Assembly: GCA_025358925.1 (NCBI GenBank)
Contig: JANYHT010000029.1
Span: forward strand, 62,001 to 126,000
Source: Gemmatimonadaceae bacterium
Lineage (GTDB): Bacteria > Gemmatimonadota > Gemmatimonadetes > Gemmatimonadales > Gemmatimonadaceae
Reading direction: 5' to 3'
DNA length: 64,000 bases
The position numbers and the translations under genes are program-made. The stretch's first letter is position 1; each line of letters starts with the position of its first letter. Under the pieces are notes generated by a model. That model saw nothing but the letters and a program-made list of their open reading frames with translations. It was not told the DNA's origin and did not search any database. Of this stretch, positions 53,612 to 63,655 are shown in pieces.

Positions 53612-56600
53612 CTAGTGCGGCTTCGGAGCACTAAGCCCACGCTCCACCGTCCACGCGGCCAACCGCGCGCGCGTTGAGAAGCCAAGCTTCGCCAGCGCGC
53701 CGGCCACGTATCCCTCAACCGTGCGCTCACCGATGCCGAGCGCATGCGCGATGGCGCGGTTCGCCTTGCCCTCTGCGATAAGACGCGCCACATCCCGCTC
53801 GCGCGCAGTCAATCCGCTGAACGATGCGTTCACACGCTGCCGTTTACTCGGTGTCGGCGCTGGTGGTGCGATGACATCGACCGCACGCAGGAACGTGTCA
53901 CGCAACGCGTGATCGGCAATACTCGCGGCCAATTCACCAGCCGTCTGTCTCGCGCGCCCAAACGCTTGTCGCGATTGTACACGCAACCGTCGCTTGCGCA
54001 AGACGACGCCTATCGCCGCATCTATTCGCCAGAGCAATGGGCGTGCACCATCAGCGACGGCTTCTTCGTGCGCACGCTGTAACGCACGATCGGCTTCGTC
54101 CACATTATCCAACGCGATCAACGCGAGCGCTCGCACATAGCTGAGCCGCGACACCGCAACGTGTGCCGATGGCGCGCGACCATTCGCAAACGCGCGCGCG
54201 GCAGCAATGCGTTCGGCGGCGAGTCGGCGTTCCACAAGCACCAGTGCACGAGACGGCTGCATTTCCACGAGTGCAACCTCCGCACGCGCGATCTCGAGAC
54301 CACGCTCGCCAAGTGTCGGCGAATCCTCATCGCCCGGCAGCAGCGCTTCACGACCCATCGTGGCTGGAACCGCCGCTTCGTCAAGCAGTGCATTTGCGGC
54401 GTCGAGTTCGCCCAGACGCGCGAGCGCAATGGCGAGCGGGGCCGCAGTCCACCGGAACCACGTGCGGGAGCCGAGTCGACGTGCGATTGTGCACGCGCGT
54501 TCCAGTGGATCGCGTGCAGCCTGTGGCGTTTCTAAGTCGAGCAGCATGCGACCGAGCTCGCATGCGGCGCCACACAACCATTGCAAGTGCTGCATCTCTT
54601 CTGCAATCGCCAACGCTTCATGTATCATGGGCAGCGCACGGTCATATGCGCCGCGCCAGGCTAACGCGTCCGCAACGGTGTAAAGCGCGAACGCTTCTCC
54701 AGCACGCCAGCCGATTTCGCGTGCAAGTCGTAGCGGTCGTTCAGTTGCATCGGGCCACGCGGCAATGATCGCTTGGCCGCCAAAGCTTGTGCACGACGTG
54801 TGACTGGAGCCAGCGCAGAGTTGCAACAGCGCAATCGCCGTTGAAACTCGGCGAGCGTCTCCAAGCTGTTCGTGCAATATCACGGACCGTTCGTAGTGCA
54901 TGGCCGACAGCGCGATGTCACCAGAAATGAAGTGCGTCATCGCCAAGAGATCCACGGTTTCGGCGATACCACGTTTATCGTCGAGTCGTTCGAAGATCGC
55001 CAACGCTTCCTCGTAAATGCGCCTGGCTGGCGCTGGTTGTTCGAGGTTGACATGCCAATTCGCAATGCGATTCAAACTGCGCGCGATGAGCGGGTCGAGG
55101 CCAAGCATTCGCGCCAATGCGAGCGCGTCGCGTCGATATTCGCCGGCGCGTTCGTAGTCGCGCGCAGACCAGAGAATGCCAAGGGCGTGCAGTGCCTCCC
55201 ACGCTTCTGTCTCTCGCCCTGCGGTGCGGGCAATCTCCAGCGCCGTCGTGAATTCGGCATGCGCGCCGTGCAGGTCGCCCACTGTTTCAAGCGCACGTCC
55301 GCGTGCATGGTGCAACATGGCGTCCTGCGCAAGCTCGGCGCGATCTGCCGCGATGAGTGCACGATCAATGTGTGCAAGCGCCTCGCGCGGCGCGTAAAGC
55401 GCGAGGGCATGGTCCGCCGCTCGCGAGGACGCAGCATACGCACGCGGCCAGTCCATTGCACCGTACGCGTGATACGCGAGCGCTTCGATATTCGCGTTGC
55501 CCGAAGCGTCGTGTCGCTCGAGTTCATCGGCAATGAGACGATGCATTGCCGCGCGCTCGCGGACGAGTAGTTCGCCAAGAATGGCCTCACGCGTAAGGGC
55601 GTGCCGAAACGCAAAGCGGTCGGACGATTCTTCGGTGACGAGCTGTGCGTGAATCAATTCGCGAATGAGTGCAAGCAGCGCTCGTTCATCGTGACCCGTC
55701 AGCGCTTGTAGAAGCACAAAATCGAATCCGCGACCGATGACGGCCGCGATGGACGCGATGTCGCGCGCAGGTACGCTGAGCGCCGAGAGTCGTCGGCGCA
55801 CCGCCTCTACGGCAGTGCGTGGCGCTTCAATACGCGCGAGTGGACGCGCGACCCACGCACCATCATCACGGCGCGCAACGTCGCCGGCAATGATCAGCGA
55901 TTTAAGCACCTCCTCGACGAAAAACGGATTTCCTTCTGTCAACGCAAACATTGTCGCAACGAAACCGCCGCCAGGCGCACCGCCGTCAAAGATTGCGGAT
56001 ACCATCGTTGCCAGTTCAGCACTGGAAAACCGCGCTAGTGGTAGCTCCGTGACAACGCGAGTGCGATCCAGTTCCGCGAGGAGTCGCTCTAACGGCGCGG
56101 CGACTTCGTCGTTGCGATAGCTCAACGCGAGGGCAATCGGTTGCGCATCCACCCGCCGCGCCAGATGCAACAACAGATCAAGACTCGCCTCATCGCCCCA
56201 ATGCATATCCTCAATGGCCACCAACACTGGTTGTGATCGACCGAGCGTGGAGAGTGTTTCCATGATCGACTGAAACAAGCGACGGCGTTCCTGTTCCGGC
56301 TCGAGCGTTTTCAACGTCGGCAACGCTGGAAAGATGGTGGTCAGCTCCGGAAATCCACGCACCAATTCTGCCGCTGCGGGTGCGAATGCGTGCGCCGCCA
56401 CAGCGGGCGATGTCGAGGTCGCGAATCGGCGAACGAGATCAAGCAGCGGCGCAAATGGAACGGCGCGGTCGGTCTCAAAGCACGCACCTTGCAGCACGAT
56501 AAAACCGTGTGCGCGTGCGGTCTCTGCGGCTTCGCGGAGCAATCGCGACTTTCCAATGCCGGCTTCGCCAGAGATCAGCAACACACCGCCGCCGCCGCTA

Positions 56601-56716
56601 CGCGCACGCGACAAGACCGCGCGCGCTGTATCAAGCGCATCTTCTCGCCCAATAAGCACTGGGCAGATAACACTGCGTGCAGGAGAAAACGGCCGTTCGG
56701 TGTTAGACAGGTTCAT
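53612..56716 (-). CDS. large LuxR-family transcriptional regulator (AAA ATPase + TPR)
   Basis: About 1034 residues. N-terminal AAA/STAND-type ATPase with P-loop ISGEAGIGKSRLLRE near residue 50 and LVAIEDMHWGDEASLDLLLHLA (Walker B-like) near 170. The middle ~600 residues are TPR-like helical repeats (AYHAYGAMDWPRAYAASSRAADHALALY and similar). The C-terminal 65 residues are a LuxR helix-turn-helix: GLTARERDVARLIAEGKANRAIAHALGIGERTVEGYVAGALAKLG. Resembles MalT/LAL activators that bind ATP and an inducer. ATG 56716 is preferred to TTG 56734. No obvious target operon adjacent. Confidence 0.93.
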   Translation of the reverse strand: MNLSNTERPFSPARSVICPVLIGREDALDTARAVLSRARSGGGGVLLISGEAGIGKSRLLREAAETARAHGFIVLQGACFETDRAVPFAPLLDLVRRFATSTSPAVAAHAFAPAAAELVRGFPELTTIFPALPTLKTLEPEQERRRLFQSIMETLSTLGRSQPVLVAIEDMHWGDEASLDLLLHLARRVDAQPIALALSYRNDEVAAPLERLLAELDRTRVVTELPLARFSSAELATMVSAIFDGGAPGGGFVATMFALTEGNPFFVEEVLKSLIIAGDVARRDDGAWVARPLARIEAPRTAVEAVRRRLSALSVPARDIASIAAVIGRGFDFVLLQALTGHDERALLALIRELIHAQLVTEESSDRFAFRHALTREAILGELLVRERAAMHRLIADELERHDASGNANIEALAYHAYGAMDWPRAYAASSRAADHALALYAPREALAHIDRALIAADRAELAQDAMLHHARGRALETVGDLHGAHAEFTTALEIARTAGRETEAWEALHALGILWSARDYERAGEYRRDALALARMLGLDPLIARSLNRIANWHVNLEQPAPARRIYEEALAIFERLDDKRGIAETVDLLAMTHFISGDIALSAMHYERSVILHEQLGDARRVSTAIALLQLCAGSSHTSCTSFGGQAIIAAWPDATERPLRLAREIGWRAGEAFALYTVADALAWRGAYDRALPMIHEALAIAEEMQHLQWLCGAACELGRMLLDLETPQAARDPLERACTIARRLGSRTWFRWTAAPLAIALARLGELDAANALLDEAAVPATMGREALLPGDEDSPTLGERGLEIARAEVALVEMQPSRALVLVERRLAAERIAAARAFANGRAPSAHVAVSRLSYVRALALIALDNVDEADRALQRAHEEAVADGARPLLWRIDAAIGVVLRKRRLRVQSRQAFGRARQTAGELAASIADHALRDTFLRAVDVIAPPAPTPSKRQRVNASFSGLTARERDVARLIAEGKANRAIAHALGIGERTVEGYVAGALAKLGFSTRARLAAWTVERGLSAPKPH

Positions 56717-56829
56717 CAACGTTCTGCAGGTCAATCAGAGGGAGATTGAAGAGTAGCAATACGAAAGTGTAACGCGCTGAGATTCAATGCGATGTGACAA
56801 ATGCACTAATGGGGTGACAGTTCGTCAGG

Positions 56830-57363
56830 TCATGCAGGGCGCGCGTCGATGATAGCAGCGCCACTATTGTTTACGTGACGAGCAAATGCAGTCAGATATG
56901 CATCGAGCGAGCGTGTGTGCCCGTTGATATGCGCGCCGATAAATCGAAAGACAGGGTTGCCAACGTCGGCCGATTCTGTGATGGCGAGCAGCGTGCCTCC
57001 CGCAACGGCAGCAATATGCCAACGCCACTCACCCGAGTACGATAAATCATCATCAAGGATGCGCGCGGTGAACGCATGTGGTGCATGCTCGTGCACAATA
57101 CCAAACGTCACCGAGCCCCGTCGAGATGTTTCGCACCACCGTACACCGGGTTGGTCTGTATCGACGAGTACCGCGCTCAGGATATCGTCTCGCCATGTGG
57201 CGTACTGTGCGACGTCGCGAACGGCGCGCCACACGGTGTCGGGATCCGCGTTCACAACAATACTGCGGGCCACACGATGGTGCCGCGGTGTAACGATTCC
57301 GCCAACGAGCAGCGCTACAGCAATCGCTACAATAGTCCCCATCACGAAAAGAATCCAAAACAC
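56830..57363 (-). CDS. membrane-anchored SRPBCC-domain protein
   Basis: 177 residues. One N-terminal helix (WILFVMGTIVAIAVALLVGGIV) anchors a START-like SRPBCC domain: RSIVVNADPDTVWRAVRDVAQYATWRDDI ... FTARILDDDLSYSGEWRWHI. Such domains bind hydrophobic ligands such as lipids or polyketides. It begins five bases after the hybrid kinase gene, so it is cotranscribed with the kinase and fabI; a role in lipid sensing is an inference from that context. Confidence 0.85.
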   Translation of the reverse strand: MFWILFVMGTIVAIAVALLVGGIVTPRHHRVARSIVVNADPDTVWRAVRDVAQYATWRDDILSAVLVDTDQPGVRWCETSRRGSVTFGIVHEHAPHAFTARILDDDLSYSGEWRWHIAAVAGGTLLAITESADVGNPVFRFIGAHINGHTRSLDAYLTAFARHVNNSGAAIIDARPA

Positions 57364-57368
57364 GAACG

Positions 57369-59978
57369 CTAGCTCACGCGCTGCGGCTGATCGAGGACAC
57401 TGCGCACACGTCGCAACAATTCTGTTGCGGTGAACGGCTTCTGCAGAAACAAAAGTTCATCCGTTCGAATGCCGTGCAAAAGCGAAGCGTCGTCGGTATA
57501 GCCCGACGCGAACAGTACGCGCGTTTCGGGCCGCTGACGCTCAAATGCTTCTGCGAGTTCACGCCCATTCATCCGTGGCATGACCACGTCGGTGAGGAGC
57601 AAGTCGATGCGATGCGGAAACGTGCGCGCGATTTCCAACGCGGATTCACCGTCAGTCGCCGAGAGCACGTGATAGCCACGACGTTGCAATGCCGCCGTGG
57701 CCACCGCACGGACGCTGTCCTCATCTTCCGTGAGCAGAATGGTCTCGTAACCCGTGAGTACTTCATGTACCGGCGGCTCCGTATTTGGAGTGGCAATGGT
57801 TGCATCGCGCGTGGGAAAGAAAAGCTCGAACGTGGTGCCGATATCGAGTTCACTCTCCACGTGAATCGCGCCGCCGGATTGCTCGACCATGGCATATGCC
57901 AACGCGAGACCAAGTCCAGTGCCCTTGCCACGAGGCTTCGTGGTGAAGAAGGGTTCGAAGATGCGTCGCCGGACCTCCTCCGTCATGCCGCTGCCCGTGT
58001 CGGTCACGCGTATGGTCATCCAAGGCGAATCAACGGACAGGCCGCGCGCGAGCACCAAATTCGGAATTACGGTTGCGGTTTCCACGGACAACGTACCACC
58101 CGTTGGCATTGCATCACGCGCGTTGGCACACAGGTTGAGCAAGACCTGCTCGAGTTGACCCGCATCGGCCCGAATGCACCCGATATCTTCACCGAGTCGT
58201 GTTTCGAGCACGATGTGTTCGCCTATAAAACGACGCAGTAATCGGTCAAGGCCGAGTACGACCGCGTTCGGATCGAGACTGGTCAGTTGCATGACTTGCT
58301 TACGGCTCACGGCCAAAATCTGTCGCGTAAGATCTGCGCCGCGAAGGGCGAGCGTGCGAATCTCTTTGACGTCGTTGTGCGCTTCGCTCTCCGGCGTCAG
58401 CTCGGACAATGCAAGGTCGCAATAGCCGAGAATGCCGGTGAGCAGGTTATTGAAGTCGTGTGAGATTCCACCGGCGAACGCACCAACGGCTTCCATCTTC
58501 TGGGACTGACGCAGCTGCTCTTCACTCGACGCCAGCGCGCGTTCGGCTGCGCGCCGCGCGGTAACGTCAATGCCGACTGAGAGCCAGCTCGCGCGGCCAA
58601 GTCGTCGCGACGACGTGGTTACCACTTCCATTTCAATCGGTCGACCGTCGGCCGTGCGATGCATCCACATCCCGGCGTTTTGTCGCGACTCGGAAAATGG
58701 CAGGCGCGATCGCGTGAAGCGTTCGCGTTCGATCGGGTCGAGTAGGTCGACAATGCGACGTGTTAGAAATTCATCACGATCATATCCGTACTTTTCCAAC
58801 GCGGCTTCGTTGACGGCGAGGATGCGCAAGGTGTCAGCATCCCAGGCCCACATCGGCAATGGATTCGAGTCGAACAATAGTCGGTAGCGGCGCTCGCTGT
58901 CCGCCAGCGACGCACTGCGACGTTCGACGGTTTCAGCCATCTGGTTAAACGCGCCCGCGAGTCCACCAATTTCGTCATTCGATTGAATGCGCGACCGATG
59001 ACCGGCCGAACCAACCGTCAACGCGCGCGCATCACTGGTGAGCTCGTCCAGTGGTTTGGCGATGCGACCACCAATGGCCAGCGCAACGATCAGCGCGAGG
59101 ACAATCACGAGTGCTCGCGTCGCGACGTCCTGCAATGCCTCTCGCCGAAGCGGTGCCAACGCGTCTGCTTCTGCAACGCTCATGCTCACCATCCATGGCG
59201 CCGTGCGAAGGCGAGAATACCCGAGAATGTACCGTACACTGTCTCGGCCAACGTAGGTGGTCACACCGATGGAGTCGCGCAGTACGCCTAACGGCTGTAC
59301 GCGCGCTAGCACGCGACCCACATTGCCGCGCGCATCCTTCGAGCGCGCAATAATGCGGCCCGTGGTATCGATAATCGTGACAACGCTTTGTGTGGCTTCG
59401 TCGGGTAAGCGGACGAGGTCAGCGATGGAATCAATTTTCAGCGTTGCAATGAGTGCGCCCCGCACATGCTCATTTGCATCGATAATTGCGTTGATGATAC
59501 GCAGCGAGACAACACCATTTTCTGCAGCGAGCGGAAATTGTTGCTCCACACGCATGTGGGATCGTGCGGTCGCTGCCCGTATTACGCGTTGCGTCGCGTC
59601 GAGAAGCGATCCTGGTACGTTGGCGCCATCCGTCGAACCGACGACATGCGCAAACGTATCGACGGCAATGACACGCAAGTCGCGCATGCCGCTGCGCGCC
59701 CGAATGGACGTGAGCGCCGTATCGTTTTGCGCGCGCGCCGATGGAATGAAACTAATGCCTTCGGACAACCCAAATAACATGGCGCTGGCTGTGCGCAGAC
59801 GGTCATCGATACGACCCGCCACCATGTTGGTGGTGTGCATGATGTGCTGATCAAGTGCGCGACGGCTCTCCGCATTGTGCTTCCACACACGCCATCCATC
59901 GGAAACAGCAAGTGGCACCGCCACCGCGAGCACCAGCAACACCAGCTGCGCGCGAATGCCAGTCCACTTGGTACTCAT
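57369..59978 (-). CDS. hybrid sensor histidine kinase/response regulator
   Basis: 869 residues. N-terminal transmembrane helix ([15 protein letters not shown]), a periplasmic double Cache-like sensor (~35-270), second membrane helix ([16 protein letters not shown]), HAMP, a PAS domain (~365-480 with [19 protein letters not shown]), phosphoacceptor H507 in [17 protein letters not shown], HATPase with [21 protein letters not shown] and [12 protein letters not shown], and a C-terminal receiver with D797 in [13 protein letters not shown]. The ATG overlaps the fabI stop by four bases, which ties it to lipid synthesis; ligand unknown. No separate response regulator lies next to it. Confidence 0.94.
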   Translation of the reverse strand: MSTKWTGIRAQLVLLVLAVAVPLAVSDGWRVWKHNAESRRALDQHIMHTTNMVAGRIDDRLRTASAMLFGLSEGISFIPSARAQNDTALTSIRARSGMRDLRVIAVDTFAHVVGSTDGANVPGSLLDATQRVIRAATARSHMRVEQQFPLAAENGVVSLRIINAIIDANEHVRGALIATLKIDSIADLVRLPDEATQSVVTIIDTTGRIIARSKDARGNVGRVLARVQPLGVLRDSIGVTTYVGRDSVRYILGYSRLRTAPWMVSMSVAEADALAPLRREALQDVATRALVIVLALIVALAIGGRIAKPLDELTSDARALTVGSAGHRSRIQSNDEIGGLAGAFNQMAETVERRSASLADSERRYRLLFDSNPLPMWAWDADTLRILAVNEAALEKYGYDRDEFLTRRIVDLLDPIERERFTRSRLPFSESRQNAGMWMHRTADGRPIEMEVVTTSSRRLGRASWLSVGIDVTARRAAERALASSEEQLRQSQKMEAVGAFAGGISHDFNNLLTGILGYCDLALSELTPESEAHNDVKEIRTLALRGADLTRQILAVSRKQVMQLTSLDPNAVVLGLDRLLRRFIGEHIVLETRLGEDIGCIRADAGQLEQVLLNLCANARDAMPTGGTLSVETATVIPNLVLARGLSVDSPWMTIRVTDTGSGMTEEVRRRIFEPFFTTKPRGKGTGLGLALAYAMVEQSGGAIHVESELDIGTTFELFFPTRDATIATPNTEPPVHEVLTGYETILLTEDEDSVRAVATAALQRRGYHVLSATDGESALEIARTFPHRIDLLLTDVVMPRMNGRELAEAFERQRPETRVLFASGYTDDASLLHGIRTDELLFLQKPFTATELLRRVRSVLDQPQRVS

Positions 59979-60892
59979 GGGCCAAGTGGTTCGGTGCCGG
60001 TTGGCATGGCAACCGCCATCCCCATTGAGTGGTAGCCCTTGTCAACATAGATGGTCGTACCAGAAATTCCCGAACCCAGCGAACTCGAGAGAAACGCCGC
60101 CGTGTTCCCCACTTCGGTAGCCGACAGCATCTCTGGTAGCGGCGAGTTTGCGGCGCAGTACTCTACCATCTTGTTAATGATGCCGATGGCGCTTGCCGCG
60201 CGCGATGGAAATGGTCCAGCTGAAATCGTGTTGACTCGCACGCCGTATTTGCGTCCTGCTTCAAACGACAAGACACGCGTGTCACTTTCGAGCGCGGCCT
60301 TCGCGGACGACATGCCACCCCCGTATCCAGGGATGGCGCGCTCACTGGCCATGTACGTCAACGAGCACACCGAGGCGCCTGGGCGCAGCAGCGGACCAAA
60401 GCGCTGTACCATCGAAACCAGTGAATACGCACTTGTGCCGACTGCCGCGAGATAGCCGCCGCGACTCACTTCGAGCATGGGCCGTTTCACTTCAGGGCCA
60501 TTTGCCAGTGAGTGAAACAGAATGTCGAGTGGCTGTGCACCAAAATCCGCCACCATGCGATCAGCAACGCCTTGGATGGAGAAGTCGGCTACATCTTTGT
60601 AGCGTTTCGATTCGCGCACATCAGTTGGCGCATCGCTCAGCACGTCATACGCTGCATCGAGGGCGTAGATGCGTTCAAAGTTCAACAAGGATCCGTCGGT
60701 CAGCACACGGGATTCATCCATCTTCCCACGTTCAAGCATATTCAAAAAAATGTTCAGCGCCGGTGGCCATGTGGCGACGCACACCGTGGCACCAGCTTCG
60801 GCAAAGGCTTTGGCAACAGCAAATCCAAACCCGCCGTCATCAGCAACGCCGGCCACCAAGGCCCGCTTGCCGGTAAGATCGATAGGTAGCAT
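59975..60892 (-). CDS. fabI: enoyl-ACP reductase, plant/chloroplast type
   Basis: 305 residues; NADH-dependent last step of fatty acid elongation. Short-chain reductase fold with [18 protein letters not shown] at the N terminus, an insertion before [32 protein letters not shown], catalytic pair Y180/Y190 and K198 in [25 protein letters not shown], and C-terminal [15 protein letters not shown]. The insertion and [20 protein letters not shown] stretch match plant ENR more than E. coli FabI. Located upstream of and coupled to a sensor kinase; Sua5 precedes it by 33 bases. Confidence 0.94.
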   Translation of the reverse strand: MLPIDLTGKRALVAGVADDGGFGFAVAKAFAEAGATVCVATWPPALNIFLNMLERGKMDESRVLTDGSLLNFERIYALDAAYDVLSDAPTDVRESKRYKDVADFSIQGVADRMVADFGAQPLDILFHSLANGPEVKRPMLEVSRGGYLAAVGTSAYSLVSMVQRFGPLLRPGASVCSLTYMASERAIPGYGGGMSSAKAALESDTRVLSFEAGRKYGVRVNTISAGPFPSRAASAIGIINKMVEYCAANSPLPEMLSATEVGNTAAFLSSSLGSGISGTTIYVDKGYHSMGMAVAMPTGTEPLGP

Positions 60893-60925
60893 AGGGGAAA
60901 TGTATGACGAGAGGCACGTCGGGAG

Positions 60926-61963
60926 TTAGTGCGCTGCACGTTCTAAGCGGTTACGAACGCCGGACCACGCGTCGGTATTGGGCGGACGCTCAATGATGAT
61001 GAGCGATGCACCAACGGCGTCTGCGTCATGCAGTGCCGCGTACAGATGATGCGCGTAGTCGGCGGCCTCACGTGGCATGCGCACGATGGACTGATTCGAA
61101 GCGGCTGGCAGTGTGACAGCAAGTAACAGTGCCGTCACCCTCGTGGGAGCTCCCGTGTGCATGCGCTGTGCGAGCGCCGCCGTCACATCGTGAACCTCGC
61201 TCGCATCAAAGAGCCACACTTGCGCGCGTGGCGCATAATGCCGATCCGTCGTTCCTGGCGAGCGCTGCGCGTGCGTGAGACCATGCGCGGCGACTGTGAT
61301 CGCGGACTGATCACCTACCGGGCAGCCCAAGACGGCCGCAAGTTGCGCCCGTGAAATCATGCCCGGTCGGAGCACGGTTGGTGCGTCGCCGCTGAGATCA
61401 AGCACCGTGCTTTCAATGCCGACCTCGCACGCACCACCGTCGAGAACGAGGTCGACGCGATCACCGAGTGAAGTGACAACATGCTGTGCAGTCGTGGGCG
61501 AGATTTCAGTGAAACGATTGGCGCTGGGCGCCGCTACGGGAAAACCAGTCACTCGTAAGAGTGCGAGCGCGATTGGATGATTGGGCATGCGGACGCCGAC
61601 GGCGGACAGTCCGGCCGTCGCCACGTCGGGGATGCAGTCGCGTTTCGGCAAAACGAGCGTGAGCGGACCCGGCCAGAACGCGAGGGCAAGACGTTCTGCG
61701 TCGTCTGACCACACCGTTACGAGTTCGCGCGCGGCATTGATCGACGCTACGTGGGCGATGACGGGATTCCACGTTGGCCGTCCTTTCGCGACGTAAATGC
61801 GTCGCACCATTTCCGCGTCGAGCGCGTTGGCACCCAATCCATACACAGTCTCTGTTGGAAACGCGACAAGTCCGCCATCAAGCAGCACACGCGCGGCGCG
61901 GGCAATGCGATCGGGTTCCGGGTGAAGTGCGTCAATGCGTAGCAGCTGTCCGGATTCGGTCAT
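60926..61963 (-). CDS. tsaC: Sua5-type L-threonylcarbamoyladenylate synthase
   Basis: 345 residues. Catalyses formation of L-threonylcarbamoyl-AMP for the tRNA t6A modification. The YrdC domain covers the first ~200 residues (ARVLLDGGLVAFPTETVYGLGANALDAEMV, KGRPTWNPVIAH, FPVAAPSANRFTEISPTTAQHV, STVLDLSGDAPTVLRPGMIS). The remaining residues form the C-terminal Sua5 domain (SPGTTDRHYAPRAQVWLF), which distinguishes it from short TsaC. In the same direction as SDR upstream and fabI downstream. Confidence 0.93.
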   Translation of the reverse strand: MTESGQLLRIDALHPEPDRIARAARVLLDGGLVAFPTETVYGLGANALDAEMVRRIYVAKGRPTWNPVIAHVASINAARELVTVWSDDAERLALAFWPGPLTLVLPKRDCIPDVATAGLSAVGVRMPNHPIALALLRVTGFPVAAPSANRFTEISPTTAQHVVTSLGDRVDLVLDGGACEVGIESTVLDLSGDAPTVLRPGMISRAQLAAVLGCPVGDQSAITVAAHGLTHAQRSPGTTDRHYAPRAQVWLFDASEVHDVTAALAQRMHTGAPTRVTALLLAVTLPAASNQSIVRMPREAADYAHHLYAALHDADAVGASLIIIERPPNTDAWSGVRNRLERAAH

Positions 61964-61990
61964 TAGCCAAATCTAGTGTTGTGCGGCGCG

Positions 61991-62803
61991 CTATTGTCGT
62001 GCGTCAATTGTTCGTCGAGCAATCGTATCCACCAACGATGGTGCGAACAATTTGAGAAAGCGACCGATCTTACCACGCCATGTCATCACCACGTCGCGAT
62101 CGCGACGCACGACCGCACGTAGAATGATGCGACAACATGTGTCGACGGCCATCGACTCCGCGGTGGTGCGCTGAAATCCGCGATCGCCAAATGGCTGTCC
62201 GTTGGGTGCAAGCGCATGGCGATTGATCTCGGACAAGACGAAACCAGGATACACGACGGTGACGCTCACGCCGGTCTGCTGTAGTTCAATGCGCAGACTG
62301 TCAAAAAAACCGGCCATCGCGTGTTTTGTCGCCGCGTATGCCGTGCGTTTGGGAACGCCCGTGAGTCCGGTCAAACTGGAAATCGCAACGATGCGACCGC
62401 GTGACAGTTTCAGATGCGGTAAGGCGTACGCGGTGCTCCACACGCTGCCGAGGTAGTTGACGCGCATCAGCGTCGCAAAGAGCGAAAGATCGGTAATATC
62501 TTCGAACCGGCCGCTCGCACCAATTCCGGCATTGTTGATGAGGATATCGATGCGACCGAAGTGTGCGACCGCCTGTTCGATCATCGCTTTGCACGACGCT
62601 TCCACGCTGACATCGGTGGTCAGCACCAATGCCTCGGCGCCGAGCGCGCGACACGCGAGGGCGACGTGTTCGAGTTGCGCGGCGTTGCGCGCCGCGAGTA
62701 CGAGTCGCGCGCCATGGGCCGCGCACTGCGTGGCTAATTCGGCGCCAATCCCGTGTGATGCGCCTGTCACGACAACCACGAGTTGATCGAAGACTTTACT
62801 CAT
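61991..62803 (-). CDS. short-chain dehydrogenase/reductase, classical
   Basis: About 270 residues from ATG 62803 (the longer open frame to 62995 has an Arg-rich, unlikely N terminus). TGASHGIG binds the dinucleotide, NNAG motif is ILINNAGIG, catalytic Ser is in ISSLTG and Tyr/Lys in YAATKHAMAGFF. Active-site residues are complete. The C-terminal tail GKIGRFLKLFAPSLVDTIARR resembles SDR7-like lipid/retinoid reductases. Substrate unknown; 27 bases before Sua5. Confidence 0.9.
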   Translation of the reverse strand: MSKVFDQLVVVVTGASHGIGAELATQCAAHGARLVLAARNAAQLEHVALACRALGAEALVLTTDVSVEASCKAMIEQAVAHFGRIDILINNAGIGASGRFEDITDLSLFATLMRVNYLGSVWSTAYALPHLKLSRGRIVAISSLTGLTGVPKRTAYAATKHAMAGFFDSLRIELQQTGVSVTVVYPGFVLSEINRHALAPNGQPFGDRGFQRTTAESMAVDTCCRIILRAVVRRDRDVVMTWRGKIGRFLKLFAPSLVDTIARRTIDARQ

Positions 62804-62810
62804 GCGCGGT

Positions 62811-63059
62811 TCATGCGCGACCCAACCGATTGGTATCGCCAAACGGTGCGTCGAACGTCGACGAACTGTCAAATGGCGCATCGAGAATGCGCAACGCGAG
62901 CGCCGACTCAGCATGCCGCACCGCGAGTTGTATCGCCACGCCCGCGACGTCGCCGCGCAGCACCACTGCCGCGATACCATGCGTTTCGAGGACATGGCGC
63001 GTAATCTGCGCTTCAGTCTCGCTCGCGAAATTTCGGATGATCACCATCGCTTCGGCCAT
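62811..63059 (-). CDS. DUF2007-family small protein
   Basis: 82 residues. VIIRNFASETEAQITRHVLETHGIAAVVLRGD, followed by a strand and hydrophobic helix, is the alpha/beta core of the DUF2007 (putative signal-transducing protein) family, which carries GlnB-like folds in some proteins. The start is seven bases before the SDR gene, so it heads the minus-strand series. Function unknown. Confidence 0.75.
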   Translation of the reverse strand: MAEAMVIIRNFASETEAQITRHVLETHGIAAVVLRGDVAGVAIQLAVRHAESALALRILDAPFDSSSTFDAPFGDTNRLGRA

Positions 63060-63112
63060 GTCGCGAACATACGCTGTCGATCACGACGCGACGAGGGGTG
63101 TACATTGACAGC

Positions 63113-63649
63113 ATGCCTCCTTCCTTCGGCATTTTCGTGCTCGCCGAACTCCCTGGAGAGGCGGGCATCATCGTGCGTGACATTCAACAGCGCTACGATC
63201 CCAAGCTGGCCCGACTCACCCCGCCGCATATCACGTTGGTGGGTTCGTCTGGCGTGGGCTCTATTCCAACGGATACGCCGGTGGAGCAGATTCGTGCGGC
63301 GTTAGCGCCTATCGCCGCCAGTACAGCGCCGCTGTCTCTGCCATTTGGACCGCCGCATCGCTTCATGCAGACGGAGATTGTGTCATTGCCGCTCGATCAA
63401 AATGGACCGTTGCGCATGTTGCATGAACGTATCGCGCGGTGTGGGCTGCCGTTTCGTCCGGCGCGTTTCATGTTTTCGCCACACTGCACACTCAGTTTCT
63501 ATCCGACATTGACGCCCGAATCTGAGCGTGAACTTCTGGCGTTACGGGTCGAGGCACCTTGTGTTGTGGAACGCCTCCAAGTGTATCTGACGCGCGATCC
63601 GCAGCCGTCGAAGAAGCTCTTTGAGTTAGAGCTAAAAGCCGGGGAATAG
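63113..63649 (+). CDS. 2'-5' RNA ligase family (2H phosphoesterase)
   Basis: 178 residues from ATG 63113 (GTG 63098 also in frame). Two catalytic HxT motifs: H39-x-T41 in TPPHITLVGS and H124-x-T126 in FSPHCTLSFY. The family includes ThpR/LigT RNA 3'-phosphodiesterases and ligases; the natural substrate is uncertain. Monomeric cytosolic enzyme. Divergent from DUF2007. Confidence 0.9.
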   Translation: MPPSFGIFVLAELPGEAGIIVRDIQQRYDPKLARLTPPHITLVGSSGVGSIPTDTPVEQIRAALAPIAASTAPLSLPFGPPHRFMQTEIVSLPLDQNGPLRMLHERIARCGLPFRPARFMFSPHCTLSFYPTLTPESERELLALRVEAPCVVERLQVYLTRDPQPSKKLFELELKAGE

Positions 63650-63655
63650 GACGGA

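Noticed and set aside
54163-54768. 201-codon plus-strand frame opposite the LuxR-type regulator
   Set aside because: Arg/His-rich antisense shadow of the TPR-like region.
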